Assembly (NCBI GenBank): GCA_044226195.1
Contig: JBGAHO010000012.1
Span: 1-64,000, forward strand
Length of the DNA stretch: 64,000 nt
Origin: RPQJ01 sp044226195
GTDB taxonomy: Bacteria; Pseudomonadota; Gammaproteobacteria; Steroidobacterales; Steroidobacteraceae
Reading direction: 5' to 3'
Under the pieces are notes generated by a model, which saw only the letters and a list, made by a program, of their open reading frames with translations, did not search any database and was not told the origin of the DNA. This document shows positions 51,909 to 59,745 of this stretch, piece after piece (positions within the stretch are counted from its first letter, which is position 1; the number at the start of each line of letters is the position of its first letter). The translations under genes were made by a program, and so were the position numbers.

Positions 51909-52073
51909 TCAGGCCTCCATCATCGCGAAGTCGCTCTTGCCCGCGCCGCAGCCCGGGCAATACCAGTCGGCGGGAACGTCCTCCCACTTCGTGCCTGGCG
52001 CGATGCCTTCGTCGGGTGCCCCGGCGGCCTCGTCGTAGATGTAGCCGCAGAAGAAGCACTGGTATTTCTTCAT
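51909..52073 (-). CDS. rubredoxin
   Basis: This 54-residue protein has the two iron-binding pairs of rubredoxin: CFFCGYIYDE at residues 6-15 and CPGCGAGKSDF near 39-49, with the typical DEGIAPGTKWEDVP between them. It carries one electron on an Fe(Cys)4 site. It lies between the Rieske oxygenase and the MaoC gene. Rubredoxins usually serve alkane hydroxylases, but none is present. It probably passes electrons to one of the oxygenases in this operon. The direct donor and acceptor are unknown. Confidence 0.93.
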   Translation of the reverse strand: MKKYQCFFCGYIYDEAAGAPDEGIAPGTKWEDVPADWYCPGCGAGKSDFAMMEA

Positions 52074-52115
52074 GGATCCTGTCTCCTGGTCGTCATCCTA
52101 CCGTCCGTCCGCCCG

Positions 52116-53474
52116 TCAGGGGAACAGGAACTCGTCGCGCAGTGCGCGATGCATGTTCGAGATCGCCACTTCCTGGACCGGGCTGGTGCGGTTGCCCGGG
52201 AAGCCGTGCAGCTTCATGCCCATCTGTACCTGCTCCATGTTGAGGAAGTCCTGCTCGAGGATGATCGACACGGGCCCGACGCCGCGCCAGTCTTCCTTGC
52301 CCATGAACTGGTGCCGCACCAGCGCGGGCTGGGCGCCGTCCGCGTAGCGCTCGAGGCCCCAGACGTCGTAGATGCACGAGTCCGGGTTGTCGCCGTCCGG
52401 CCGCGAGCGGTAGACGATGCAGCCGTCGAGGTACGGCAGCGTCACCATGTTCGGGAAGATGTGCCAGTCGAGACCGGCCCTGGCCATCTGCTCCGGCGTG
52501 ATCGCCGGCCAGCCGGCACCGGTGGCGATGGCCGCTTCCTTCTGGAACTGCACGGTCTTGCCGAGCAGGGCCAGGTGCGGTTCGTCGGCGGAAGCCTCGG
52601 TGCGCAGGCGATGCGTCGCTGCACCGTCGCGAATCGAGATGAGGATCGGCAACTCGCGGTTCAGCCGCTCGAAGTACGCGATGATGCCTTCGCGCACGTC
52701 CGCGAGCGGCGGCTTGTTGAGCCGCGGCGAGGGCTGGCCCGAGAGCGCCTTCTCGTACGGGTTCATGAACATGCCGTGGCGCCCGTGCGCGAAGCTGCGC
52801 GTGTAGTCGTCGCCCATGTTCTCGAGCAACTGCGGGTGCGTCGCCGCGACGTGGTAGCCCTCGTCGAACGCTTCCTGCGCCACCTTCCAGTTGCAGGGCA
52901 GGCGGAAGGTCGCATAGAAGCGGAACTTCATCTTGCCGTACTCGTACGGCGCGAGGATGTCGCCCACCGGGTCGAGATGCTTCGCGAGCGGCTCGCAGTT
53001 CGGGTCCGGGTTGATGAACACGAACCCCTGCCAGGTGTCGACCTTCACCTCGCGCAGCTTCAGGTCGCCGTCGGCCATCGACTGGCAGCCGTGCCAGTCG
53101 TGGCGGTCGAGGACCGTGCGGACGGTGCCGTCGAGGTTCCACTGCCAGCCGTGGTAGTTGCAGTAGAAGCGCGCGACGTTGCCGGTCTTCTCGGTCAGCC
53201 GGCGGCCGCGGTGCAGGCACACGTTGTAATAGGCGTTGATCTTGTCGGGCGCCGAGCGCACGACGATGAACGACTGGTCGCAGATGTCGTAGGTGACGAA
53301 ATCGCCGACCTTGGCGATCTCCTCCTCGCGGCAGGCGAGCTGCCACACCTTGGTCCACAACCGCTCCTTCTCGAGCTGCGCGAACTCGGGCGACACGTAA
53401 TCCGAGGCGGGCACGAAATCCGGCCGTACCTTCTCGGCCCGCAGTGCGGCTTCGACGTCCTTGGAAACGGGCAT
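52116..53474 (-). CDS. Rieske-type ring-hydroxylating oxygenase, alpha subunit
   Basis: This 452-residue protein has a Rieske [2Fe-2S] site (Cys86, His88, Cys105, His108, seen in NVCLHRGRR and FYCNYHGWQW) and the mononuclear iron site in NWKVAQEAFDEGYHVAATH with His208 and His213. The C-terminal EQDFLNMEQVQMG holds the expected acidic ligand. It inserts oxygen into a ring or removes a group by hydroxylation. No beta subunit is near, so it is an alpha-only (KshA- or ORF0-like) oxygenase. It is one base after the BoxA-like reductase, which is the likely electron donor. Confidence 0.92.
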   Translation of the reverse strand: MPVSKDVEAALRAEKVRPDFVPASDYVSPEFAQLEKERLWTKVWQLACREEEIAKVGDFVTYDICDQSFIVVRSAPDKINAYYNVCLHRGRRLTEKTGNVARFYCNYHGWQWNLDGTVRTVLDRHDWHGCQSMADGDLKLREVKVDTWQGFVFINPDPNCEPLAKHLDPVGDILAPYEYGKMKFRFYATFRLPCNWKVAQEAFDEGYHVAATHPQLLENMGDDYTRSFAHGRHGMFMNPYEKALSGQPSPRLNKPPLADVREGIIAYFERLNRELPILISIRDGAATHRLRTEASADEPHLALLGKTVQFQKEAAIATGAGWPAITPEQMARAGLDWHIFPNMVTLPYLDGCIVYRSRPDGDNPDSCIYDVWGLERYADGAQPALVRHQFMGKEDWRGVGPVSIILEQDFLNMEQVQMGMKLHGFPGNRTSPVQEVAISNMHRALRDEFLFP

Positions 53475-53475
53475 G

Positions 53476-54672
53476 TCAGTAAACCTCCACGTGATAGCGA
53501 CCTTCTGAGACGAGTTGCGGCTGGAGCTGATCCCAGTCCGCGCCGGCCGACCGCAGGATTTCGGTCAACGCGTCGTGCACGCCCTTCTCCATTGCGGTGA
53601 GGCCGCACAGGTAGACGTAGCAGCGCTCGCGCAGGATCAGGCGCGAGACGAGTTCGGACTGTTCGCGCAGCAGGTCCTGCACGTAACGCTTCAGCTGCCC
53701 AGGCACACGCGAGTACGCCAGGTGCAGGTCGACCAGGCCCGCAGGCAGGGCCTGCAGGTCGTCGTGATAGGGCAGTTCGGCCGGGCCGCGGCCGCCGTAG
53801 AACAGTGCCATCGGCCCGCCGAGGTGGCGCGGCAGGCGCGTGCGACGCTGGATCATGCCGCGCATGGGAGCGATGCCGGTGCCGGTGCAGATCATCAGCA
53901 GGCTGGTGCTCGGTGCATCCGGCATCAGGAAGGTGTCGCCGACCGGACCAGTCACGCCGACCTGGCTGCCAACCGGCAGGTCGCACAGGTAGTTCGAGCA
54001 CACGCCGCGAACCGCCTGCCCGTGGTGGTCGGCCAGCACCCGCTTCACGGTGAAAGCGACGTGCGGCTGGCCCGGCTGCTCACCGTCCCGCGCGCTCGCG
54101 ACCGAGTAGAGCCGGATGTGATGCGGCCGGCCGAGGTCGTCGAATCCGGGCGGGATCACGCCCACCGACTGACCCTCGAGGATCGTACACGGCGCGTTCT
54201 CGAAGCCGAGCACGATGTGGCGTACCTCGGCACCATCGTCCGGCGAAGTGAGCGCCCGATTCTCGACGATCGTCGCGAGGCCCGGCTTCTGGATGGTGTA
54301 GGTGCCGATGACCGGCCGCGGCGCGCTGGGCGGTGCATGGTTGCGGCGACCCGCCTGCTCCACCGCATCGCGCACCGCGTCCGACTCGATGTCGTCGCCG
54401 AGCGGCAGCGGCGGCGGCAGCTCGATCCACTCGAGCTGCTGCTCCACCGTGTACGCGGTGTCGACCCGCACGACGCGCCAGTTGTCGATCGCGCCGGTCG
54501 AGCAGCCCTTGATGCAGTCCATGCGCTGGTCGCACTTCTCGACGTCCACCGCATAGCAGCGGTAGTCGTGCTGGATCGCCTGGCGCGTGCACGCCTCCTC
54601 GCAGCTGTTGCAGCGGGCGCACAGCTCGGGATCGATCAGGTGCTGGCGAAGAAAGCCGGCCGGGAGCGTCAT
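53476..54672 (-). CDS. BoxA-like ferredoxin-NADPH reductase (two Fe-S sites plus FNR module)
   Basis: This 398-residue protein resembles BoxA, the reductase of benzoyl-CoA epoxidase. It starts RQHLIDPELCARCNSCEEAC with cysteines 18, 21, 24 and 28 for one [4Fe-4S] cluster. The second site has cysteines 39, 47, 53 and 57, and the usual middle cysteine at 50 is Arg, so it may hold [3Fe-4S]. A FAD/NADPH reductase module follows (RLYSVASA, CSNYLCDL, GTGIAPMRGM, YVYLCGLTAMEKGV). BoxB and BoxC are absent. It lies between a Rieske oxygenase and two P450s and probably feeds electrons to them. Confidence 0.88.
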   Translation of the reverse strand: MTLPAGFLRQHLIDPELCARCNSCEEACTRQAIQHDYRCYAVDVEKCDQRMDCIKGCSTGAIDNWRVVRVDTAYTVEQQLEWIELPPPLPLGDDIESDAVRDAVEQAGRRNHAPPSAPRPVIGTYTIQKPGLATIVENRALTSPDDGAEVRHIVLGFENAPCTILEGQSVGVIPPGFDDLGRPHHIRLYSVASARDGEQPGQPHVAFTVKRVLADHHGQAVRGVCSNYLCDLPVGSQVGVTGPVGDTFLMPDAPSTSLLMICTGTGIAPMRGMIQRRTRLPRHLGGPMALFYGGRGPAELPYHDDLQALPAGLVDLHLAYSRVPGQLKRYVQDLLREQSELVSRLILRERCYVYLCGLTAMEKGVHDALTEILRSAGADWDQLQPQLVSEGRYHVEVY

Positions 54673-54679
54673 GCCTGCC

Positions 54680-55894
54680 TCACGCTCCCCACTGCAGTGG
54701 AAGGTAGCGCACGCTCTGCACCTGGCCCGGGCTGAACGACACCTTCTCGCCGTACTTGATGTGGAACTTCGGGATGCGCTTGATCCACTCCTCGAGGAAC
54801 GCACGCAATTCGGTGCGGGCCAGGAACGAACCCGGGCAACGATGTGCGCCGGCACCGAAACCGGCGTGGATCGTGTTCTTGCGCGAGAAGTCCACCTCGA
54901 GCGGTCGGTCGAACTTGCGCTCGTCGAGCCCGTACAGGGCGCCGAACACGTACACGCGGTCGCCTTGCTTGAAGTGGATGCCCTTGTAGTCGAAGTCGCG
55001 CGTCAGCACGCGACCGGTCGCGCTCACGCCGAAGCGGCGCAGCATCTCGTCGACCGCGTTCGGAACCAGCGCCGGCTGGTCGACCAGCTGCTTGAGGTGG
55101 TCGGGGTGCGTGGCGAGGAAATGCGCCATGAAGCCCATCGTGCTCGCGACGGTATCGAGACCGCCGAACAGCACGACGCGGCACATCGCGAAGATCTCGT
55201 CGTCGGTGATCGTCCGGCCGGCCACCTTCGCGCCGACGATGGCGCTGATCAGGTCGGTGCCCAGGTTCGACTTGCGGGCAGCCACCAGGCCACGGATGTA
55301 CTCATCCATGCGCAGGAAGCCTTCCTGGTGCTGCTCGACCGTGCCGCGCGTGACGTACTCAGTCCACTCGAGCAATTTCAGGCGGTCGGAAGCCGGCAGC
55401 CCGGTGAGCTTGAGGAAGATCGCAATGGGCAGTTGCAGGGCGAAGTCGCGGATGAACTCGCACTCGCCCTTGGCCTGGAACTCGTCGATCATCTCGACCG
55501 CGAGCGTGCGGACGTCCTGCTCCAGCGCACCGATGAACTTGGGCGTGAACCAAGGCGTGACGATCGCCCGGTATTCCGTGTGCTCGGGCGGGTCGGCCTC
55601 GAGCGGCAGGAGCCGATGCACGGGCGAGCCCTCCGGCAACAGGGCCTTCTGGAACGACGCCTGGGTCATGGAGAACGGATCGTGGTTCTTCTGGATGAAG
55701 TCGATGTCCTCGCCGCGGGTCACCAGCCAGTGCCCCTTGTGGTGCGGCGTCCAGACGATGTCCGGACCGTCCTGCAGCTTGCGCCAGGCCAGGTGGACGT
55801 CCTCGCGTCCGCCGGGCGGATTGAGGATGTCGAAGTCGACCACGAGATTGGCCGGCACGTTGTCCGGACGCGTTGCGAGTGCAGCGGTATGCAT
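54680..55894 (-). CDS. cytochrome P450
   Basis: This 404-residue P450 has the I-helix motif GGLDTVAS at 244-251, ExxR in DEMLRR (283-286) and the haem loop GFGAGAHRCPG with Cys353. No membrane anchor is present, so it is a soluble bacterial CYP that needs an external reductase. It hydroxylates an aliphatic or alicyclic carbon. The ATG at 55894 lies five bases after the upstream P450 stop; a GTG at 55909 would overlap it. It is followed by the BoxA-like reductase with a 7-base gap, the probable electron source. Confidence 0.93.
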   Translation of the reverse strand: MHTAALATRPDNVPANLVVDFDILNPPGGREDVHLAWRKLQDGPDIVWTPHHKGHWLVTRGEDIDFIQKNHDPFSMTQASFQKALLPEGSPVHRLLPLEADPPEHTEYRAIVTPWFTPKFIGALEQDVRTLAVEMIDEFQAKGECEFIRDFALQLPIAIFLKLTGLPASDRLKLLEWTEYVTRGTVEQHQEGFLRMDEYIRGLVAARKSNLGTDLISAIVGAKVAGRTITDDEIFAMCRVVLFGGLDTVASTMGFMAHFLATHPDHLKQLVDQPALVPNAVDEMLRRFGVSATGRVLTRDFDYKGIHFKQGDRVYVFGALYGLDERKFDRPLEVDFSRKNTIHAGFGAGAHRCPGSFLARTELRAFLEEWIKRIPKFHIKYGEKVSFSPGQVQSVRYLPLQWGA

Positions 55895-55899
55895 GTCGG

Positions 55900-57150
55900 T
55901 CAGTTCCACGTGACGTGCACGGCATCGGCGCCGCGCAGGGTGTAGCCGAGGATCCTCGGGGCCGGGAAATCACCGTCGAGCCGCAGGTCCGGGAAGCGGT
56001 CGAGCAGCGTGTTGAGTGCCATCTGCAGTTCCATGCGCGCGAGGTGCTGGCCGATGCAGACGTGGGGTCCGTAACCGAACGCCACGTGACGCTGCGTCGG
56101 GCGGAAGATGTCGAACTTGTGCGGGTCCTGCCAGCGCGTGTAGTCGCGGTTGGCCGCGGAGATGCCGACTGTCACCAGCACGCCGCCCGGGATCTTCACG
56201 CCCCCCACTTCCGTGTCGGCCGCGCAGCCGCGGTAGATCGAGCCGATCGGACCGGACCAGCGCAGCCCCTCCTCGATCGCCTGCGGAATCAGCCGGCGGT
56301 CCTGGCGGATCGCCTCGAGCTGTTCGGGGTGGTTGAACAGCGCCGCGAGGATGTTCGAAAAGCCGTGGTAGCTCGTGTCGCCGCCCGCGTTCATGAGCTG
56401 GCGGAAGAAGGACACGATCACGTTCTCGGGCAGGCGCTGGCCGTCGATCTCGGCATTGGCCACCGCGCTGACGAGGTTCGATTCGGAGTCGAGGCCGCGG
56501 CGCTCCTCGATCAGCTTCGACAGGTAGTTCCAGAGGAACTGCGAGGCGCGCACGCCGTGGTCGTGGTCGAAGGTGACGCACATCTGCGCCATCGCGATCT
56601 TGTGGAACAGCGGACGCTGCTCCTCGTCCATGTCCATCAGGTCCATGATGAACTGGAACGGGAAGTGCAGCGCGAGGTCGTGGACCAGCTCGGCCCTGCC
56701 CTTCGATTCGAACTTCGCCACCAGTCGGTCGATCACCGCCTGGAAGCGCGGCTTCAGCGCCTGCAGCATCTTCGGCGTGAACACGGACTGGAACAGGCGG
56801 CGGTACTTTGCGTGCTCCGGGCCGTCCATGGTGGTGACGGAGTCGCCGAAGGTGATACCGAGGTTGCGCTGGTAGATCGCGTTCGGGAATCGGGCCGCAT
56901 CCATCAGGACTTCCGACACGGCGTCGAAGCCGAGCACGGCGTACTGCTCGAGGCCGTCCATGGTCTGGTCGGGCAGCACGCCGAGTTGCTCGCGCAGGTT
57001 CGTCTTCTGCACGGGGCCGCCCGCGCGCAGCAAGCGGTCGAAGACCGAGTACGGGTCGGCCATGTGTCCTTCGTTGCCCGCCTTCATCAGCGCGGTGAAC
57101 GGGTCGAAGTCGTCGTCGAAGTCCTCGATGCGCAACTTGCTGGCAGCCAT
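55900..57150 (-). CDS. cytochrome P450
   Basis: This 416-residue P450 has AGGDTS at 255-260, ExxR at 294-297 (EEGLRW) and the haem loop FGYGPHVCIG with Cys365. The sequence resembles soluble CYP enzymes that act on terpenoids and steroids, but the substrate cannot be named. It is a separate lineage from the downstream P450. The ATG is preceded by an ideal GGAGG five bases upstream. It is the first structural gene after the TetR gene, 26 bases downstream. Confidence 0.93.
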   Translation of the reverse strand: MAASKLRIEDFDDDFDPFTALMKAGNEGHMADPYSVFDRLLRAGGPVQKTNLREQLGVLPDQTMDGLEQYAVLGFDAVSEVLMDAARFPNAIYQRNLGITFGDSVTTMDGPEHAKYRRLFQSVFTPKMLQALKPRFQAVIDRLVAKFESKGRAELVHDLALHFPFQFIMDLMDMDEEQRPLFHKIAMAQMCVTFDHDHGVRASQFLWNYLSKLIEERRGLDSESNLVSAVANAEIDGQRLPENVIVSFFRQLMNAGGDTSYHGFSNILAALFNHPEQLEAIRQDRRLIPQAIEEGLRWSGPIGSIYRGCAADTEVGGVKIPGGVLVTVGISAANRDYTRWQDPHKFDIFRPTQRHVAFGYGPHVCIGQHLARMELQMALNTLLDRFPDLRLDGDFPAPRILGYTLRGADAVHVTWN

Positions 57151-57176
57151 GATTCCTCCAGGCGTCCTTGTCAGGT

Positions 57177-57857
57177 CTATGAGTGGCGGGCAGGCCGCCG
57201 CGCAGGGGAAGCGGGCCGGTACTTCCAGCCGCGCAGAAGAATGTCGAGGCGCATGCGCACGAACTCGTCGAGCGCCTTGCCGCGCAGCGGCGGCTCGTAC
57301 ATGAAGCGCATGCCGCCCATCGCTGCGGTGCTGAACATCTCGGCGGCGTCTTCGGGATCGGCGATGTCGAGCGAACCGTCGGCACAGCGCTTGCGCAGGT
57401 AATCGGCGAGCGGGCGCAGGTATTCGCGCGTGTCCTCGCGCACGGTCGTCGCCAGGTCCGGGAACAGCGCGGCCTGCGTGATGGTCATCGACATGACCGC
57501 GAGCGCGCGCGGTGTCGTCAGCGTGCGATGCAGGCGGCGCATGACGGCGGCGAGCGTCGCCTCCACGTCGCCGTCGATCTCGCTCATCGGCATCTCGGCC
57601 CGCGGCACGGACTCGAACGAATGCAGCACGCTCTCGCGGTACAGCCGCTCCTTGCCGCCGAACTGCCGGTAGAGCGTGTCCTTGTTGACGCCCGCCGCGC
57701 GCGCGATGCCTTCGATGCTGGCGGCGCCGAAGCCCTTCGCGAGGAACTCCTCGAGGGCGACCACGAGGATGCGCTCGCGCAATTCGACGGCATCGCTCTG
57801 CGTCGGCCGACCCGGCGCGCGCTTGGCCATCACCTTGCCTGTCCTGGACGGCGACAT
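57177..57857 (-). CDS. TetR-family transcriptional regulator
   Basis: This 226-residue regulator has the TetR helix-turn-helix: ILVVALEEFLAKGFGAASIE, then GIARAAGVNKDTLYRQFGGK. The C-terminal domain is helical and divergent, with no clear ligand motif. It probably represses its own operon and releases when a substrate or acyl-CoA binds. I use the ATG at 57857; MAKRAPGRP at 57830 is equally possible. A perfect palindrome lies about 33 bases upstream. The gene is transcribed in the same direction as the P450 genes. Confidence 0.9.
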   Translation of the reverse strand: MSPSRTGKVMAKRAPGRPTQSDAVELRERILVVALEEFLAKGFGAASIEGIARAAGVNKDTLYRQFGGKERLYRESVLHSFESVPRAEMPMSEIDGDVEATLAAVMRRLHRTLTTPRALAVMSMTITQAALFPDLATTVREDTREYLRPLADYLRKRCADGSLDIADPEDAAEMFSTAAMGGMRFMYEPPLRGKALDEFVRMRLDILLRGWKYRPASPARRPARHS

Positions 57858-57890
57858 CGCGTGTCCGGCCCCTGCCGCTCCCCCGAGCAT

Positions 57891-57914
57891 TAATCCGACG
57901 GTGGCGTCGGATTA
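57891..57914. promoter_or_regulatory. perfect inverted repeat upstream of the TetR gene
   Basis: TAATCCGAC, six bases, GTCGGATTA is a perfect 9-base inverted repeat 33 bases upstream of the TetR start. The length and spacing fit a TetR-type operator. It differs from the recurring GAAC box. It probably controls the TetR-P450-reductase-Rieske operon by feedback. Confidence 0.6.
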
Positions 57915-58007
57915 TTCGCAACCGGACCCGCCCGACCAGTACGGGAAAATGCCTACGAATCGCGCCCAAACCCCTGAAAAATCAGCAAGTCCCTGAATGC
58001 CTGACAA

Positions 58008-58030
58008 TTTCTGAACATTGTTCTACTATG
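58008..58030. promoter_or_regulatory. operator/promoter box, site 11
   Basis: TTTCTGAAC, ATT, GTTCTACTATG lies upstream of the Gfo/Idh gene and follows the recurring box; GAACATTGTTC is a clean inverted repeat. TACTAT in the right arm is a -10-like element facing the plus strand, 43 bases before the TTG start. It is about 95 bases from the TetR palindrome, so this divergent region carries both types of site. Confidence 0.65.
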
Positions 58031-58073
58031 TAAATCGTTCTCATCGGACTGCCGCAACGCAACAGGAGCCGCC

Positions 58074-59246
58074 TTGAGCACCTCCCACGACCGCCCGCTG
58101 CGCATCGGGATCATCGGCGCGAACTGGAGCCTGAAAGTGCACGGGACGGCCTGGCGCCTGTTGCCGGGCGTCGAAGTCGCCGCGGTCTGCACCGCGCACC
58201 AGGAGACGGCGGAGGCCGCCGCGAAGATGTTCGGCGTGCCGAAGGCGTACTGGAACGTCGCCGACCTCGCCGCGGATCCGACACTCGACATCATCGACGT
58301 CGGCAGCCGGCCGTCGTTCCGCTACGACATGGTCATGGCGGCCCTGCAGGGCGGCAAGCACGTGTACGACGCCCTGCCCTTCGCACTCAGCGCAGCGAAA
58401 GCGCGCGAGATGCTCGATGCGCAGCAGCGCGCGAAGCGCGTCGGCATCGTCGATGCGCAGTTCCGCTGGGTGCCGGCCGGCATGCACATGAAGAAGCTGG
58501 TGGATGAAGGCTTCATCGGCCAGCCGCTGGGCTTCAACGTGCAGCTGCTGATGCCGCTCATGCGCCGCAACGACCAGCCCTACCCGTATTGCGCGTTCCC
58601 CGAGGGAGGCGTGAGCCCGTATCACTGGCTTGCCGACGCGACGAGCGGCGGCGGCGGCTGGCGCAACTTCGGATCACACACCGTGCTGTTCCTCACGCAC
58701 CTGCTCGGCCCGGTGGACCAGGCCGTCGGCGCGACCGCCACCGGCGTGAAGCAGTGGATCCTGCCCGACGGCACGCAGCTCACGCCGGGCACCGAAGACC
58801 TCGGCAGCGCGACGCTGCGTCTCGCGAATGGCGCCATCGGCAACGTGCAGACCGGCTGGTGCGTACCGGACGCGGCGTGCCTGCGCGTGGAGGTGTGGGG
58901 CGATCGGGGCCGCCTGCTGCTCGAGGACCCGACCTTCGGCGACGGCATCTCCGCGCGGCTCTATGCCGCCAAGACCGGCACCAACGAGTACGGCTTCCCG
59001 ATCGGCCAGGTGCTCGACATACCGGCCGCGTACTACGAGGTGCCCGGCACGCCCTTCAAGAAGGAAGGCGCCCCGCCCTACATGGTGTCGATGGGCTGGA
59101 TGTTCCACGACATGGTGCGCACGATCCGCGAAGGCGGTCCGGGCTCGCCGAATTTCGCCGAGGCACATCACGCACAACAGGTGGTCGAGGCAGTGATCGA
59201 ATCGCAGAAGTCCGGACGCTGGATGCGCGTCGCGGACATGGGCTAG
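58074..59246 (+). CDS. Gfo/Idh/MocA-family oxidoreductase lacking the usual catalytic lysine
   Basis: This 390-residue protein has the N-terminal Rossmann fold (IGIIGANWSLKVHG) and the two-domain layout of the Gfo/Idh/MocA family. The conserved EKP motif is replaced by DALP in HVYDALPFAL, so the general lysine is absent. Activity may be altered or the substrate unusual. The TTG start at 58074 has AGGAG six bases upstream. It is followed by a VOC protein after 13 bases. The recurring box precedes it. Confidence 0.85.
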   Translation: MSTSHDRPLRIGIIGANWSLKVHGTAWRLLPGVEVAAVCTAHQETAEAAAKMFGVPKAYWNVADLAADPTLDIIDVGSRPSFRYDMVMAALQGGKHVYDALPFALSAAKAREMLDAQQRAKRVGIVDAQFRWVPAGMHMKKLVDEGFIGQPLGFNVQLLMPLMRRNDQPYPYCAFPEGGVSPYHWLADATSGGGGWRNFGSHTVLFLTHLLGPVDQAVGATATGVKQWILPDGTQLTPGTEDLGSATLRLANGAIGNVQTGWCVPDAACLRVEVWGDRGRLLLEDPTFGDGISARLYAAKTGTNEYGFPIGQVLDIPAAYYEVPGTPFKKEGAPPYMVSMGWMFHDMVRTIREGGPGSPNFAEAHHAQQVVEAVIESQKSGRWMRVADMG

Positions 59247-59259
59247 AGGAGCCAGCGAG

Positions 59260-59742
59260 ATGAACGGACCGACCGGCAACGGGCTCTACGCCGCCCGCCA
59301 TTTCCAGAATGCGTATACGACCCGCGACGTCGATGCAGCCGCGCGGATGTTCGCCGAGCGCCACGGCGTGAAGACCTTCCACTACATGCGCGACGTGCCG
59401 TTCGGCCCCGGCGCCACGATCCACATCGGCCTCGCGTGGGCCGGCGACGTGATGATCGAACTGATCCAGCCCGACGGCGGCGACAACCTGTACACGAACT
59501 GGCTGCCGCCCGCGGGCCAGCATCTGCGCTTTCACCACATGGGACACCTGATCGCCGACAAGGCCGAGTTCGAGCGCGTCAGCCAGCTCGGCACGCGCAG
59601 CCTGCCAGTGGCGATCCAGGGCGTGAACCACGGCGTGCACTACCTGTATCTCGACGCGCGCGCCGAGCTCGGCCACTTCCTCGAGTACGTCCACCTCGAG
59701 GGTGATGCGACCCACCTGTTCGACCCGGTGCCGCGCTACTGA
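59260..59742 (+). CDS. VOC (glyoxalase-like) family protein
   Basis: This 160-residue protein looks like one double beta-alpha-beta unit of the vicinal oxygen chelate superfamily. It has HIGLAWAGDVMIELIQP, HHMGHLIADKAEF and YLYLDARAELGHFLEYVHLE, with histidine and glutamate positions that could bind a metal. The family includes dioxygenases, isomerases and lyases. The ATG has AGGAG upstream. It is the second gene of the two-gene operon with the Gfo/Idh protein and ends four bases from the convergent epoxide hydrolase. Confidence 0.8.
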   Translation: MNGPTGNGLYAARHFQNAYTTRDVDAAARMFAERHGVKTFHYMRDVPFGPGATIHIGLAWAGDVMIELIQPDGGDNLYTNWLPPAGQHLRFHHMGHLIADKAEFERVSQLGTRSLPVAIQGVNHGVHYLYLDARAELGHFLEYVHLEGDATHLFDPVPRY

Positions 59743-59745
59743 TCC

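Noticed and set aside
53476..54672. A benzoyl-CoA epoxidation (box) locus
   Set aside because: BoxA-like reductase is present but BoxB, BoxC and BoxD are not, and the adjacent genes are P450s and a Rieske oxygenase.
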